Positions 10,811 through 23,000 are shown, counted from the first letter of the stretch. The stretch is 64,000 nt of DNA from Epithemia pelagica (GCA_946965045.2 OX337230.1:1240001-1304000); one strand, 5' to 3'. Notes: generated by a model not told the origin, from the letters alone. Made by a program: numbers and translations.

Positions 10811-11345
10811 ATGATGTCTCGTTCATTGTTCAAGGTGCTCCCCAAAGTGCCCCCGGGAGGAGCGACGACGATTGCTCATCGTCGTTGTGTTGGCCAAAGC
10901 CGTTGGAAATCCACAGCGTTCGGCAAGAACGAAATGGACGAAATTTCGCCACGAGACGAAATCAACAAGCTCTCCACGAAGATGGACACTCTGGCGAGTC
11001 TCCATGTTCGTGCTGAGATTCTTGATTTCGTCTCGCAATATCAACAACGAAATTTCGTCCTTTTCCTTCTTGCCGACCTGCACAAAGATGGACAAGGAGA
11101 CGAGCAAGAGAGTGATCGAGGTAGTGATCGGGTTAGGGGGACTCATGCTTTCCCTCTATGGCGCTGCCATCATCAATCTTCAAGCGCATTCAAGTACCGT
11201 CACTGATAGATTCAATGGCGTCGCGGATAGATTCAATTCCGTCGGTGATAAATTCGACGGCGTTTCGCATCGTTTTGATGCGCAAGATGCCAGAATCGAT
11301 GCCCAACAAGTAAAGATCGAATTTCCCAACAAGAATGGCCGCTAG
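10811..11345 (+). pseudogene. Coiled-coil/TM mitochondrial-type family, copy D1 (broken)
   Basis: Begins MMSRSLFKVLPKVPPGG, with AHRRCVGQSRWKSTAFGKN matching the presequence-like N terminus of the copies at 28.2, 31.6 and 34.9 kb. The middle is interrupted by an inverted extra copy of the family's own coiled-coil segment: 11001-11075 is the imperfect reverse complement of 10921-10985. After it the family frame resumes in another register (frame of 10872) with IEVVIGLGGLMLSLYGAAI, SSTVTDRFNGVADRF, SHRFDAQDARIDAQQVKIEF and a stop at 11345. No single frame covers both halves. Confidence 0.8.
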
Positions 11346-11359
11346 TAGTTTGTCCTTTG

Positions 11360-11600
11360 TGCATGTCGGGGCGTCGTGTATGCGATAACTATTTCATAGA
11401 TAATGAGTTTAGAAAATCATCATTGCCTTTTCGAGTCGAAACACTACTTTGGTTTTGGTACAAACGCCTCCGTGGGAGCACGGGGATTTCCTTCGCATTC
11501 ATCAGTTTTGGCTGGGATACGGCGGCTCTTGGGAGAGATACGCGGGATCACGTAAGAGTCTCGATTCACACCTCCCTCCATTCACAGAGCAGACGGATTC
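11360..11600 (+). repeat. 3' flank shared with the coiled-coil family copies
   Basis: Starts GTCGGGGCGTCGTGTATGCG and is clearly similar to the sequences after the stop codons of the copies at 28.7, 32.04 and 35.39 kb (TGAGTTTAGAAAATCATCATTG, GGATACGGCGGCTCTTG, GCGGGATCAC shared). The duplicated unit therefore extends about 240 bp past the coding region. Confidence 0.75.
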
Positions 11601-11614
11601 GAACGGTGGCAGAC

Positions 11615-11690
11615 GGATTCGAACGGTGGGGAAAATGATGGTGTCCCCTTCAAGTTTACATTGCCTGGCATGAGTGCTTACAAAACGACC
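11615..11690 (+). pseudogene. Fragment of the thylakoid-lumen gene exon 2
   Basis: TTCGAACGGTG ... GGTGTCCC ... TTCAAGTTTAC, then GGCATGAGTGCTTACAAAAC, matches 27475-27545, the last coding exon of the gene at 26751-27560, with a 2-nt length change that breaks the frame. A short tandem duplication (CAGACGGATTCGAACGGTGG twice, 11590-11629) lies at its left edge. No promoter or start. Confidence 0.7.
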
Positions 11691-12081
11691 CTGGGGTCTG
11701 GGAGGGCCCTCCCAGTGCATGGTGATGATAATAACAAAACCATCAACCACGCATCCTAGCTATGTCATCTACACACTCCGAAGCTCAACGTCCGAAAGTA
11801 AAGAGACGCGTAACGAAAGAAACATTCCCGCCTTCATGTGCTACTGCTATGAGGAGCATCGCTTGGAGTAGCATCGCTTGGACAAGGAGTCATTCTATTA
11901 GGTAAAAGCTCACAATATAAGAAAGCTGTCCGTATTGTCTCCAGCCTACTAGTACAACGCACAGCCAACTTGTTGCAAAGAGCTTGATCACCTCGGTTGC
12001 CTCAAGTTGCCTCCTTATCCGAAGTTATCGTGAATTTAGTATACATTGAGTCGTGCGATCTGGAAACGCACTTCGCTTGCA

Positions 12082-13571
12082 ATGGCGGACTCGAGCTTGA
12101 CGTTCCATTTGATCTACAACGACGGATCCAGCGGCAATTCGAAAGAGTTGCTCTGGGAATTTTACTCCCTCGCCCTTGCTCCGTTTGCTTTCGGTGCTCC
12201 TGCCGAGCAAGTCCAACTTTTTCTGGACAAAAGGCTCCTCAATTTCTCGGACAATGTCCTTGACAGCGGCGTTCGAACTGTGGGGAGTAGCAGCATCGAA
12301 ACCGTACCATATTTCCCGAAATCTTACCATCACTATTTCAGAACGGTTTATCGTGCCGCAAGGATCATGGTGGATGCAAAGAGTCTTCCCTCCTGTTCAT
12401 TTAGAGTATTATCGGGCCGTGGCTTTAGCGGCTTCGCCGGCGGTCATGTTCAGTTTGGAACACGTATTTTCCATTTTGCGGATTTTGGATCATCAGCAGT
12501 ATCCCATTTAACAATTCTCGATTGATGCAATTCCGCACATGCGCTTGCTTCCTTCACGGGGAATTTCCCACTAGAGAATCCGCGACGGTTCAACAACAAG
12601 TACAGGGCAGAACATGTCTTTGTCAAGGACCCAAATTTTCCCGTCGCCTGCGATTCGAACCCACACGTTTGCGGCTTTAGGATCGGGGTCGCCGGACAAC
12701 ATCTCAAGGAACGTTTTATCTTGAACGATGACGTGCCAGGCATGTCTCTTCCATTTGGGGACTCCGTCACGTCCAGTGTAATTGCTGCGGTTGGTGAATA
12801 TTTACAACAACCGGGTGACCGTTGTCGCTCATTGGACGATTTATTCGTCGCCAAGTACAGTATCCTCAAAACGGTTTATCTCGCGCCGGATCACAAACTC
12901 AAACCATTCTGTAATCTCCAAAAGCTTCAGGAGCTTGTTGATGAACAAAAGATCCAGATCAACATGGCGGTTTTCGATTGTGAAATGTTCCACAAAACGA
13001 ATGGTTCCTGACCTTTGAGTGTGCCGTGAACCTCTCTGATGACCAGGAAGGCATGGCCAAGGATATTGTTGATTTCCTTGTTTCATGGATTCTCTCCTGG
13101 CACAACAAGCACCCCAATTCTAACGTGGAGCCTGTGGAGGCGCAGGATGCCTGGACCAAGCTTGCCCGAATGATGGGCCCTCATCAGCGACTGCTGACTC
13201 ATGTCTACATTGAACAGAATGAAACAACCGGCCAAATATGTCTATCTACCGAAGATGAAGGCATTGAGATTGAATCATGGGCGTTGTCTTGCGAGTCACT
13301 GAGTGACTGCATCGGCCCAGTGAGTCGGAAGATTGAAACGGGCAGTTTTGAGCCATATTTGGAAGAAGATGGTGCTGACCACGAGGAGGAGGAGGAGGAC
13401 AAATGTCCTGTCAGTCAAAAGTCTGGTGTCTCAGGTGTTGTTCCTGCCCACTCCTCATTTCGGCCAAACGAAACAACAGCAACAACAACAGACGCAAGCT
13501 ATCCAAACGAGCATCATACCAGCGGCAACAGCACCCAAAGCAACAATCCACTCCTAGTTTCAGCCGAATGA
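12082..13571 (+). pseudogene. Unknown protein, interrupted
   Basis: Candidate start ATG 12082 (MADSSLTFHLIYNDGSS). The frame runs to TGA 12523-12525, then stays open in the same frame through VFVKDPNFPVACDS and PGMSLPFGDSV to TGA 13009. A one-base shift there (HKTNG to FLTFECAVNLSDDQ) leads into a second frame that runs to TGA 13571 with an acidic then Thr/Asn-rich tail. Around 12385-12510 another frame looks equally coding. No known domain. A minus-strand frame (12790-12594) also looks protein-like (ANVWVRIAGDGKIWVLD), so strand is not certain; the plus strand is favoured by the longer total open length. Confidence 0.4.
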
Positions 13572-13718
13572 CAACAACAACCTACACCGCAACCCAAATG
13601 CAACCATCAAAAGCTGACAACAAGAGATTAGGATGGAGAAACGACAGACCCATGAACCAACCAACGCAGCACTCAACCTCTTTAACGAGCATCGACAAGC
13701 ACAACTGGCAACGACAAG

Positions 13719-13827
13719 GAGGTGAACAAGCTCAGCACAAAGGTGGACAAGGAGACGAGCAAGATAGTATCCCGATCGCTATCTTGTTTGTCTCCTTGTC
13801 CATCTTTGTGCTGAGCTTGTTCACCTC
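13719..13827. repeat. 49-bp inverted repeat, 11-nt loop
   Basis: Arms 13719-13767 and 13779-13827 differ at three positions, with spacer TATCCCGATCG. Both arms encode the NKLSTKMDKET part of the coiled-coil family, so the palindrome came from the gene itself. Confidence 0.85.
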
Positions 13828-14016
13828 AGTGTCCACCTTCGTGCCGAGTTTGTTCATTTCGTCTCGCAATATCAACAACGAAATTTCGTCCTCTTTGTTC
13901 TTGCCGAACGCCATGGATTTCCAACGGCGTTGACCAACCCAACGACGATGAGCAATCGTCGTCGCTCCTGCCGGAGTCACTTTTGGGAGCACCTTGAAGA
14001 ATGAGCGAGACATCAT
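13732..14016 (-). pseudogene. Coiled-coil/TM mitochondrial-type family, copy D2 (truncated)
   Basis: Starts at ATG 14016 with MMSRSFFKVLPKVTPAGATT and KSMAFGKNKEDEIS, matching the presequence-like region, then LRDEMNKLGTKVDTEVNKLSTKMDKETNKIAIGI. The family's TM and C-terminal coil are missing. The sequence instead folds back: 13719-13767 is the reverse complement of 13779-13827 with three mismatches. The copy is therefore cut at a palindrome made of its own coiled-coil sequence. Confidence 0.75.
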
Positions 14017-14452
14017 AGTAGTAAGGAATGAAGATTTGAATCCGATGGTAGGAAATCGCAAGTCGCAGGCGGTTTCACATTCATAAGGCTGAGCTATTTG
14101 TGAGCCCAAGATGTATGATGGAGTCAAGACCTCTCGTTCGGGAGTCAGGAGGGTAGGATCATCCTTCACCAATATACTCGTAGAGGCATAGGACTGCTGA
14201 GTTCAGTCTTCAGGAGCCTACTCCCAAGCGCGGGGCGAGTTTCGAATCGTACTTGAAAAGGGCATTCGCATACTCAATGGATTGAAAAGCCAAGGCTATT
14301 GGACGGCTGAGTTCCGTGTCCGTATTCAGGAGCCAGTAGACGCGGTGCTAATGTTTACACCATCGGGACTTGTAATGTCACCAGTAGCCACTCCGGTTGC
14401 CGTAGCCATTACACCTGCAGCTGCAGGCGCTACTAGTGCGACAGTATCCGCG

Positions 14453-14880
14453 TCAAGATGCAGCTTCCAACTTTTCCGCGAGAGAGTCGAGAGCAGGTGT
14501 GATCCAATCCACGTCTGCTTCAGAAGGTTCTACCGTGTTCATGTCAAACACAATGGCTCTGAGCTCCCCATCCGCGTAATATACACCCACATTCCGCCAA
14601 GCAACGTCACCGTGGCGAAACCCATTTGATTTGAAATCTTCTTTCAGCGTTTTGGTAACTGCATCTAACGTTTCTCTCGTTCGGCAGAGAGTTTGAAACC
14701 AGGGCATCAACAAGGCAGCCTGATCCATGACTTTGGTGACTCGAAGACTCTCTACGACAGCAGACAAGCGGGAATATACCAATTTCCAGCGCGGTCGTTG
14801 CTGCTTTCGTTATCCAGCCAACACACGCGCCATTCATTGTAACTGGTCAAAATAGCAAAAGGAATAACATCAACTCTGAA
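14453..14880 (-). pseudogene. Protein-kinase-like remnant (HGDxxWRN catalytic loop)
   Basis: Minus-strand pieces read YNEWRVCWLDNESS (about 14860-14805), then, in another frame, SRLSAVVESLRVTKVMDQ and FRHGDVAWRNVGVYY followed by LRAIVFDMNTVEPSEADVDW. HGDxxWRN plus a downstream (I/V)FD(M/F) matches the catalytic loop and metal-binding Asp of kinase-like folds. No N-terminal lobe is present, and the frame break near 14780 argues for a remnant. Such kinases sit C-terminal to nuclease-like domains in some Crinkler-type proteins, so it may be related to the gene at 7.4 kb (inference). Confidence 0.5.
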
Positions 14881-14970
14881 AACACTTGAAGGTGCTGCAG
14901 CTGATCGTACACTTGACCGAGGATGTTGCTGTGATTGAGTTTTAGATGTGTCGGTGTTGAACACCATACG

Positions 14971-15130
14971 AATGTGGGGGCGTATCCGGATGATTCCCCC
15001 AAATATGCTTGTCAATCCGTGACTCACCCCTTCTTAGGAAAGATCCTTTGTCTCCGGGTGCGTGTAGCAGGGATCTTTGGGGGGTTCCCTTCCAACTTTT
15101 GCTCCCCCAAATGCTCCCAGCACGCTCTCC
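14971..15130. repeat. Dispersed repeat, copy 2 (about 160 bp)
   Basis: Same element as 2764-2900, in the same orientation: AATGTGGGGG start, CAATCCGTGACTCACCCCTT, GGTTCCCTTCCAACTTTTG, then CCCCCAAATGCTCCCA. It has about 25 extra bases in the middle. 15131-15660 shows no gene beyond the next promoter region. Confidence 0.6.
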
Positions 15131-15660
15131 TTGATTCGGTTGGGGACACCGCACATCACAAAAACACAGAACACCGATCGACCCCGCTCGACGTTTCGCT
15201 AATTCATCCACCGTTGTTGAATAGGAACGACTGAACGTATTCCATCGAGTACTTTCTTGTCCAACATCCACAGAAAGCGAAGCAATATGTAATGTCGCAG
15301 CAGCCAAAGTACGTGCCGCAGTGGATCGATAATACTCGTTCCGGGACTTGAAGTCCAGACGAGACTACGCTATACTCACCGGAAGATTGCTTGTCCTGTT
15401 GTTGTGTGGGATCTTTCGAAATCGAAGAACAGATACTGAATTGGGGATCCATCTGGATGGTACACCACAATCGTCGTCGTCCGATACTGCCACAATCAAC
15501 CAGATACGACAGGGGACTCTCTCTCGCCAGAACTCACACAAGTTCTTGCGAGTGCCAGCCACGGACGATTTGGTCCAAGTTTAGTGTTGGTCTTTTTTTG
15601 TTTGGAATTTTGGATGGACACCCGATTGGCATTCATTCGACACGGCACCACCACCCAACC

Positions 15661-18600
15661 ATGAACCAAGGTCGTGCCGATCCGTATCCGATTCTCATGC
15701 AAGTGGCTGGCGAAGCGGCCCAATCCTTGGAACCACCACCACCTCATCCTTCTCCAACACACCAACGACAACACGTGACGCCATTGAATTCGACCCATCA
15801 CGGCAGAGTGCCACCCAGTGGCCAGTTTGTCGAACTTGTCCAGAATAAGGAGGATCATGATGATGATGAGTATGACAATGTCGAGAATCCCCAAAGTATC
15901 ATCTCCGCCATAACCATGGATAAGGCCATGATCGACGCGGAACATGAAGACCAAGATTTACCCAGTAAATTGTACCTACCAACCTTGACGACGGCGTCGT
16001 CATGGTCGAAACGGGCCAACAAGGAAACGAACAATCATGGTGAGGATGAGGGCGATAAGAATCCACAGCAGCAGCAACCCCAAAGTTTTCAAACAGAGCC
16101 ATCGATGGCTTCTCCTCGTGTCCATCAGTTGGGTCACTATCTGCAAGAAGAACAACCAGAGGGTGCAGTGGATCAAGACGTGGAGCGATACCACATGTTG
16201 ATGCAGCGATACCATTCTCTCCACCAAGAATTACAAGATGGACCACCAGAACACAATATGTCAAACAACAACAACGTACTACCTCGGGACAAGGACGACC
16301 TGGAAACAAACCAGCCCCACGAACCAGCGCAGACGAACCGGACAAGCTCCCAACGATCCATTGCCAATTCAAACCGGGGCCCTCGTCGAATGCTGCATCA
16401 TGCACCGCGAGACTTGGAGAACCACAAGCGCCATTGCCAACTTGACCACGACCAGGAACTGGAGACCAATGGGGAACGAACCAGGGACTCCATGCAACGG
16501 CCCGTGAGGCCACGGTCATCATCTCGAGCACTGACACGTCCCAGTGCTAGTACTACTCATGATCTCAGTCAGAAACATGCCGTGTCCAGCAATCAATCTG
16601 TCGTGTCCAAAGGCTCGGTTCGTTCATCGTCGTCGTCGTCTTTTCAACGGCCGTTTGGCCAAGCCCTCGGCAAACGCAGCACGGTCGACGCAGGAGATGA
16701 ACCCATCCTGGTGGCGACTGCTCCTCGTAGGAGTAGTAGACCAGCAGCCTCATTGACATTCAACACTCGAGGACAAGTACTGGTACCGCCCTTGGCACCC
16801 GTCCATCAAGCACAGGAGCAGCCAGACTTGGAGGAAAACCAGTCGTCCGACCAGGACAACAACAACAACACTGTCCAGTCCAAACCTCGCTTGAGCCGTA
16901 CCCGGCTTCGCTTGAAATGGTTCCTTTGTGTATCCTTTTGCGTGGGTGTGGCTCTGACTCTGCTTGTATTGGTGATTTTGAATCTCATGAATGTGACCGT
17001 CTTGGGCCATGACGTGGAATTCCCGATGCAATCGTCGTCGTCGACAGAGGCATCCCTTGGCGCAACAACACCGACTTCCGCCACCACGTCAAGTCCATCG
17101 GAGATATCATTTTCTTCTCCTACTCCTTTGGTAAGTGCACTGCAGTGGACCGAATAATTCTGCCATTTGTGTTTTTGAAGTCTCATGGTCCTGCCTTTTG
17201 TGTCCATTTCTCCTCAGCCAATCGGAGAGACGACAATGTCGCCCTTTTCGTCGTCACCCATGCCTACAACAGGGAAACCGTCCATGGCTCCCAGTCTCCG
17301 TCCTACCAAACAACCTACAGCCATACCATCCACTTTTGTTCCATCATCCAGTCCAATGTCTTCGTCCTCTTCTCCTCCTCCATTGCTTGGTGGCGCTGCC
17401 GAAGCCGAGCCGACTCTGCAACCATCTCTCACAACAGCCGTTCCCACGGATGGGAACCCCACAGCATCACCCTCTCTCGTGGAAGCCATTCAAGATCCAT
17501 TTCCCCTTACCACGCCACCCAGTGGACCACCACCCACATCCTCACCCACCCTGTCACCCACCCAAACGGCTCCTAATCCTACTCCCATGCCCACCGTCAT
17601 GCCAACCACACCGCCGCCGCAAACTCTCACACCCACTGTATCACCCGTGTTTCGTTCCACTCCTCCACCGACGGGGGCACCATCCACAGTGGAGCCAACC
17701 AAATTGCCATCACCAGGTCCAACCTTGGAGCCAACTGACACACCCACTCGTGCTCCGACTCCAATACCCACCTCCTCCCGTCCGACTCCGACACCCACCG
17801 TACCACCTACCACCCTGGTACCAACCACCATGGCACCGACACGCTCTCCAACAATGCAACCGTCATCGCAGACTCCCACGTCCACACCACCCATGACACC
17901 ACTCCCAACGACCATGGCTCCCACCACTCCTCCTTTGTCCTGGGAATTGGTGGCAGGTCCCTTTGTCACGGGAGGAACCAGTGTGGCACTGGTGACTGCT
18001 GGAGGACAGGACGAGGAGGATAATGGCTGGATGGTACTGGGGGAGCCCTTGGCGGGCCAAGTCCAAGTGTATCGTCAACCACAACCAGCAGCAGTCTCGT
18101 CGTGGACCAGTGTTGCCACCATAACCAATGGTGGTGGTGGTACTACGACCAATGGCTTTGGGACAGCCTTGGATCTGGCCCGATTGTCTTCTTCTTCTTC
18201 TTCTTCTTCCACTCGAATGGGATTGTTGGTTGGTGCCCCACAAACGCCCGATGTCAACAACGTGGCGGAATTTGGATCCGTCGCTTACTACGAACTTGAT
18301 ACAGGCGCTGCTGCTTTGGGTGGATCGTCGTCCTGGACTCGTGTGGGTTCGATTCAAACCCCACCCTCCATTGTGTTTCATGCCGGAGGCGAATTTGGTG
18401 CCGCCGTGTCCTTGTCGGCGTCGCCCGGCGCCCCAGAACGACCACGGTTTGTGGTGGCCGCTCCGCAAAGTGGAGGAACGTCCTTGTCCCAGACCAAGGC
18501 GGGCAAGATCTACACCTATCAGTACAATGAGGCAGTTGGAGATTGGGAATTGGCCACGGACGAACCCTTGGTGGGGACGGCGGGCAGTCGCCTGGGATCG

Positions 18601-19188
18601 TCCGTGGCCTTGTCTCGAACTGGAGAGCGTCTCGTTGCCGGTGCTCCCACGGCGGCACAAGGCAATGGATCCCTAGTCTATTACGATTGGAAGCAAGAGA
18701 CTCGGCAGTGGGATACCCTCGAGACGATACTGGGCGGACCCGACGAGGCCTTGGGAACGTCCGTCACCTTTTTGACCGACTCGGGAACTGTCTTGGCCGT
18801 GGGTGCTCCCACCTCCAATGCCACCCATGGAGCCATTCGAGTGTACCAACGACTGGACGAGGACCATGGTGGTGGTTTGGAAAAATTGGGTTCCGATCTG
18901 GTGGGTACCGAACCAGGCCAATTTGTGGGACGGACCCTGTGTGGAACCCAATGGTCGTCCTCGCAACAACAGGAGTGGACCTTGGTTGTGGCCTTTGGTA
19001 CCGACACGGGTTCGTTTCACGTCTACTACTACAGTACCAGCGACCAGGACTGGGTCCCCGTTGCTGCTGTGGCGCCAGAACCACCCTCGATGGGGTCGGC
19101 GATTGTGTCTCTGGCTCTGTCGGACACGGCCGACACGGTCGTGGTGGGATTGGCCAATCAGCAAACGCAAGTGTATCAGTTGCAATAA
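15661..19188 (+). CDS. Membrane-anchored beta-propeller protein (one propeller)
   Basis: Exon 1 is 15661-17130 (ATG MNQGRADPYPILMQ; the frame is open upstream but less protein-like). A GTAAGT donor and CTCCTCAG acceptor put exon 2 at 17218-19188 in phase, giving 1,146 residues. Residues 1-419 are polar and disordered (cytoplasmic), and 420-446 are one TM span (WFLCVSFCVGVALTLLVLV...). A Pro/Thr stalk with repeated PTxxPT units follows to about residue 730. The ectodomain has repeats of the form FG(A/S)xVxLS ... hVVGAP ... G.VYxYxY (EFGAAVSLS, RLGSSVALS, RLVAGAPTAAQ, ALGTSVTFL, VLAVGAPTS), typical of FG-GAP/integrin-alpha-like propellers. Probably a surface or wall-associated binding protein. 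Tandem paralogue of the next gene. Confidence 0.8.
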
Positions 19189-20089
19189 CACGCAAGAGAT
19201 AAAAACTAGACATGATTGATTACTGGTTGTTCAAGATTACTTTATAGAGCTTTGTGTTTTGTTAGGGATGGACCGATCGAGACCTCTGCTCCCGTTTCGT
19301 ATCTAGGAACTGGCTGTGGTGGAACCAAACCACCTCTCTTTGTTTGTTGCTAGAGATTTTGTTCCAGAAAACGACAGGATTCATAGACACCCAAGAGAGG
19401 TCTATGGCTGGTTGCTTGTTGTTTTTCCAGGCAAGCAACCATGTCAAGGGGTCGTCGCACTCGTTGTCGTCGTCATGGTCGTTTAATTGTCTTAACCTAC
19501 GAGTAGTATCTACGGTCCGTAGGATCGATTGGAAAAATCATTCGGAAGCTCAAATCGCGGGTGGTGTGGAGTCCCGCTTCTGGATGTACTGTACAATAAC
19601 GGGTACAATATGGGAAGATTTGGACTTGGACTTGGACTCGATGGAATGCCTGGACGAGACGTGCTGGGACAAATCATTCGAATACTGCCTCGGTATTGCC
19701 CCGGATGTCAGAGTCACCGTTTGGGGGAACCGGGTTGGCTCGCTGAATGACCGTTGATGCCTCCAACACACACACGACGACAAAAAAAGTGGGAGCAACG
19801 AGCAAATGGAGCTTTAGCGGGACTTTGGGGAGAGCGAGAAACAATACTCGTAGTAATTCAAGAACCGACTCGTCGAATTCCAAAAACGATGGAACAAGGG
19901 ACCTCAAACGGAATTCAACACTCTACTAGAGATCGAAGCGGCGATTGCTAACCTTCGGCAGCACACAAACACACACAAATCGAACATTGTGTCGTCCCAC
20001 AAATCTCCAAACAACAAACACAAAAGTGTTTGTTGCGTGCGTACCACACAAAACGACGAGTGACGGGTAAACCAACAACAAGAAAAAGA
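19189..20089. other. Intergenic between the propeller paralogues
   Basis: About 900 bp with no supported gene. It includes the 3' flank of the first propeller gene and the promoter and 5' UTR of the second. Small ORFs (for example 19529-19750) are of odd composition and were not accepted. Confidence 0.45.
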
Positions 20090-23000
20090 ATGAGCCAACC
20101 AAACCGAAATTCACTGCACCAGAATGGTACCACGGTTGGACGACGACGTCGTCCCGATTCCGACGACCACCACCACCACCTGTTGCGTCCTGCCACGACA
20201 AATCGTTTGGTGGAGGATGGAACCGCGGTGAGTGACTACACGGAAATTACCGTCGAGGAGGACGAGGAGCAGCAAGACACCCACCAACTCGATCCACCGA
20301 CCTCGTCGATCCGTTCCACGGAATCCAGAGACGATGATGAGAATGAATTCAAAGACGAGGAGGCGTATGACAGTGCCATGCCGCAAGAGTACTTTGACGA
20401 TGACGACAACAATATGAACCATGCCGCGTATGAGCCGTATCCAGAGGACTATCCGGCTCGTCCGGGGGCCCATGAAGCGGATGGAGCCATGGCTCCCATG
20501 ATTTCCTTTGTACCACGACCATCGGCTGCTGCTGCGGCCGGCATGGACGAAGACACGAGTACCTTGAGTATGGGAATGGATACCTTGCAGCAAATCAACC
20601 ATTATGGCAGTGCCATGGCCGCGCATGGGGCACCGTACCACCCATCTACAACCACCGCACCAGTGGCGGCCACCCGCTCGACGCCTCCTCGCCCTGGCCT
20701 TGTCATCCAGCAACCAGTGTCCTCCACCAACCAGCCACCATTCCAGTCTTCTTCCTCCTCATCATCATCAGCCCAACGACACCAGTTATCCACCATTCAC
20801 AACGCCTCGCCAAATTCCAGTAGCAATCACTCGCCACCGGAACTGTCCATTGAAGACTCGGTCTTTTTGGCCCATTTTCGAAACATGACGTCGCAACCTT
20901 CTCCCGATAACAACCATCGCATCTTTACCAACAATAGCAACCAGAGCAGTCCGGAACCGCAGGATCGGTCCCACCGTGGCGTCCTTACCACCACCTACCA
21001 GCAGCAGCAACAAACCAAGGACCAAGTTCCGCCACTCCTACGAACAGCTCAAGATCCACCCGCCGCCACACCCCGAGGGGGAGGTGCCGCCGTGGCCCAT
21101 TCGGCGACCACCGGCCGTCGGTCTCATCTCTGGTCCACGGCACCCACACCGTCGTCCCAACAAGCACCACGGCCACAACCACAACCAGGAACACCAACAC
21201 AAAATGGTGGTCGTCGAGGAGCAGTGCCTCCTCCTCCTTCTTCCCGTTCCCAGCATCCACCATCACGAGGAGGAGGAGGAGGAGGTCGTCCCTTGCCCTC
21301 TCATTCCGATCCCACCATTCAACTCGCTTCGTCCCGTCCTCGCGTGTCGTCCCACAATTCCCCCGCAGCCGTCGATGTGGAACTCTCCACCCAAGTGGCC
21401 GAACGACGTCCCGGTGGTGGGTCGCCACCACAACAAGCCTCTCCCAACGCTTTCCCGCTGTATTCCCCCGAACCCTTGCCGGACGACGAACAGGAATCCT
21501 TTTTGGAATCCTCTTCTCAGTATACAAGCAGTCGTGGTGGTCATCGCAAACAAGTCACAATTGTCTGTGCCATTGGCTTGGCCTTTGCCATTGGGATTCT
21601 CATGACCGTGGCGGCGGTCGGTGGTATGGTCTGGTTCGTGCCCCTCATCACAAACCAAAACGATGACAACGATACGAATCGAACGGAACCACTCGGTCCT
21701 ACCATGGCACCTTCGGCCAGTCCGTCCCGACAAGAGGGCGTCGTCGACATGGAGTTGGAACAAGCCTTTCCCTTTTTGAATGATGATACCACCAATACCG
21801 GCGATGGATGGACGACCAGTGTGGCCCTGTCGGACTCGTTGTTGGTCTTGGGGACGGTGGACGGCACGGTCTTGACCTATCAAAAACAGACTAGTACTAC
21901 GAGTGGTGATATGGCCACGTGGACCTTGGTCCAACAAATGGAACACTTTGTCTATTGTGCCGATATGGAATTGATTACGGACCCATCCAATGACAAGGTG
22001 TATTTGGTGGTGGGTGACCCCGACAGTGGAAATGCCGGGTCCGGGGCGGCCCTCGTCTATGCCTTTGACCGGAACTACAATGTGTGGCAAGAATTGGGCA
22101 TTTCCTTGGTGGGGATTTCGGCCGACGACCCAACGACAACGAATGGCGGGGACAGTCAATTTGGAACCTCTGTATCGGTCAGTCTGACCCCCAACCCTCG
22201 CAATCCAAATCAGATGGAACCACGGTTGGTGGTGGGCGCACCCGAACACACCAACAATGACGGTACCCCCCTTGCCGGACGTGTCATGGTTTATCATTAC
22301 CAGGAAAGCACGGTCAACAATTTTGAATGGACACCCGATACCAGCTTTACCTTGAATGGTGTCGTTGCCAATGGACGGTTTGGAATGGCGGTGGATATCA
22401 ACCCCGATGGTACGACCCTGGGAGTGGGGGCACCGGGAGATTCCTCCTTTTATCTTTATGAATGGGATGGAACGCAATGGACGCAAGCCTTGCACAGGCA
22501 ATACCCAACCGAATTAGATCTAGGCCAATCGGTGACCTTTCTTTCCAATACACTAGTGGCGGTGGGGGCCCCCTCGGCCCAAAACAATCGTGGAACCATT
22601 CGCAGTTGGTACAAGGACGAAACCGACCATACCTGGAAGGAACTGGATCAAGTTTTGGTGGGAGTCCAACAAGGAGATCGTTTGGGGAAAACAGCAAGCC
22701 TGGCGGGTGGGTCCGTTGGAGGAAACCAAGACACGTTGTTAGTGGCTGTTACCGATTCGGGCCGAGTGCACCGATATGATTTTGATTCGGCCACCAAACG
22801 CTTTGCCCAACGCTTTGAATTGATTTTGGGTGCCATGCCAAGTGCCCTCGCCATTCTCACGCCTCAGCAGACCACCACCAACACGAACCGCAGTCCCTTT
22901 AAAGTCTTGGTAGGCTTTGAAGGCACCAACGCTCCGGCGGCTGCCACCTTGTTTACTACAACTAGCCAAGAATCGGGATCGGTTCCGACACCACCACAAC

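Noticed and set aside
4735-12525. In-frame TGA codons as possible selenocysteine sites
   Set aside because: Contexts are not Cys positions of known redox families, no SECIS-like hairpin is apparent, and each gene also carries, or lies among, other lesions.
12594-12790. Minus-strand frame that looks coding inside the unknown pseudogene
   Set aside because: Only about 65 codons and no start; the plus-strand frame is open for longer, so it is kept as an alternative only.
21263-22501. 412-codon minus ORF
   Set aside because: Antisense shadow of the two-propeller gene; composition mirrors the plus frame and no domain is present.
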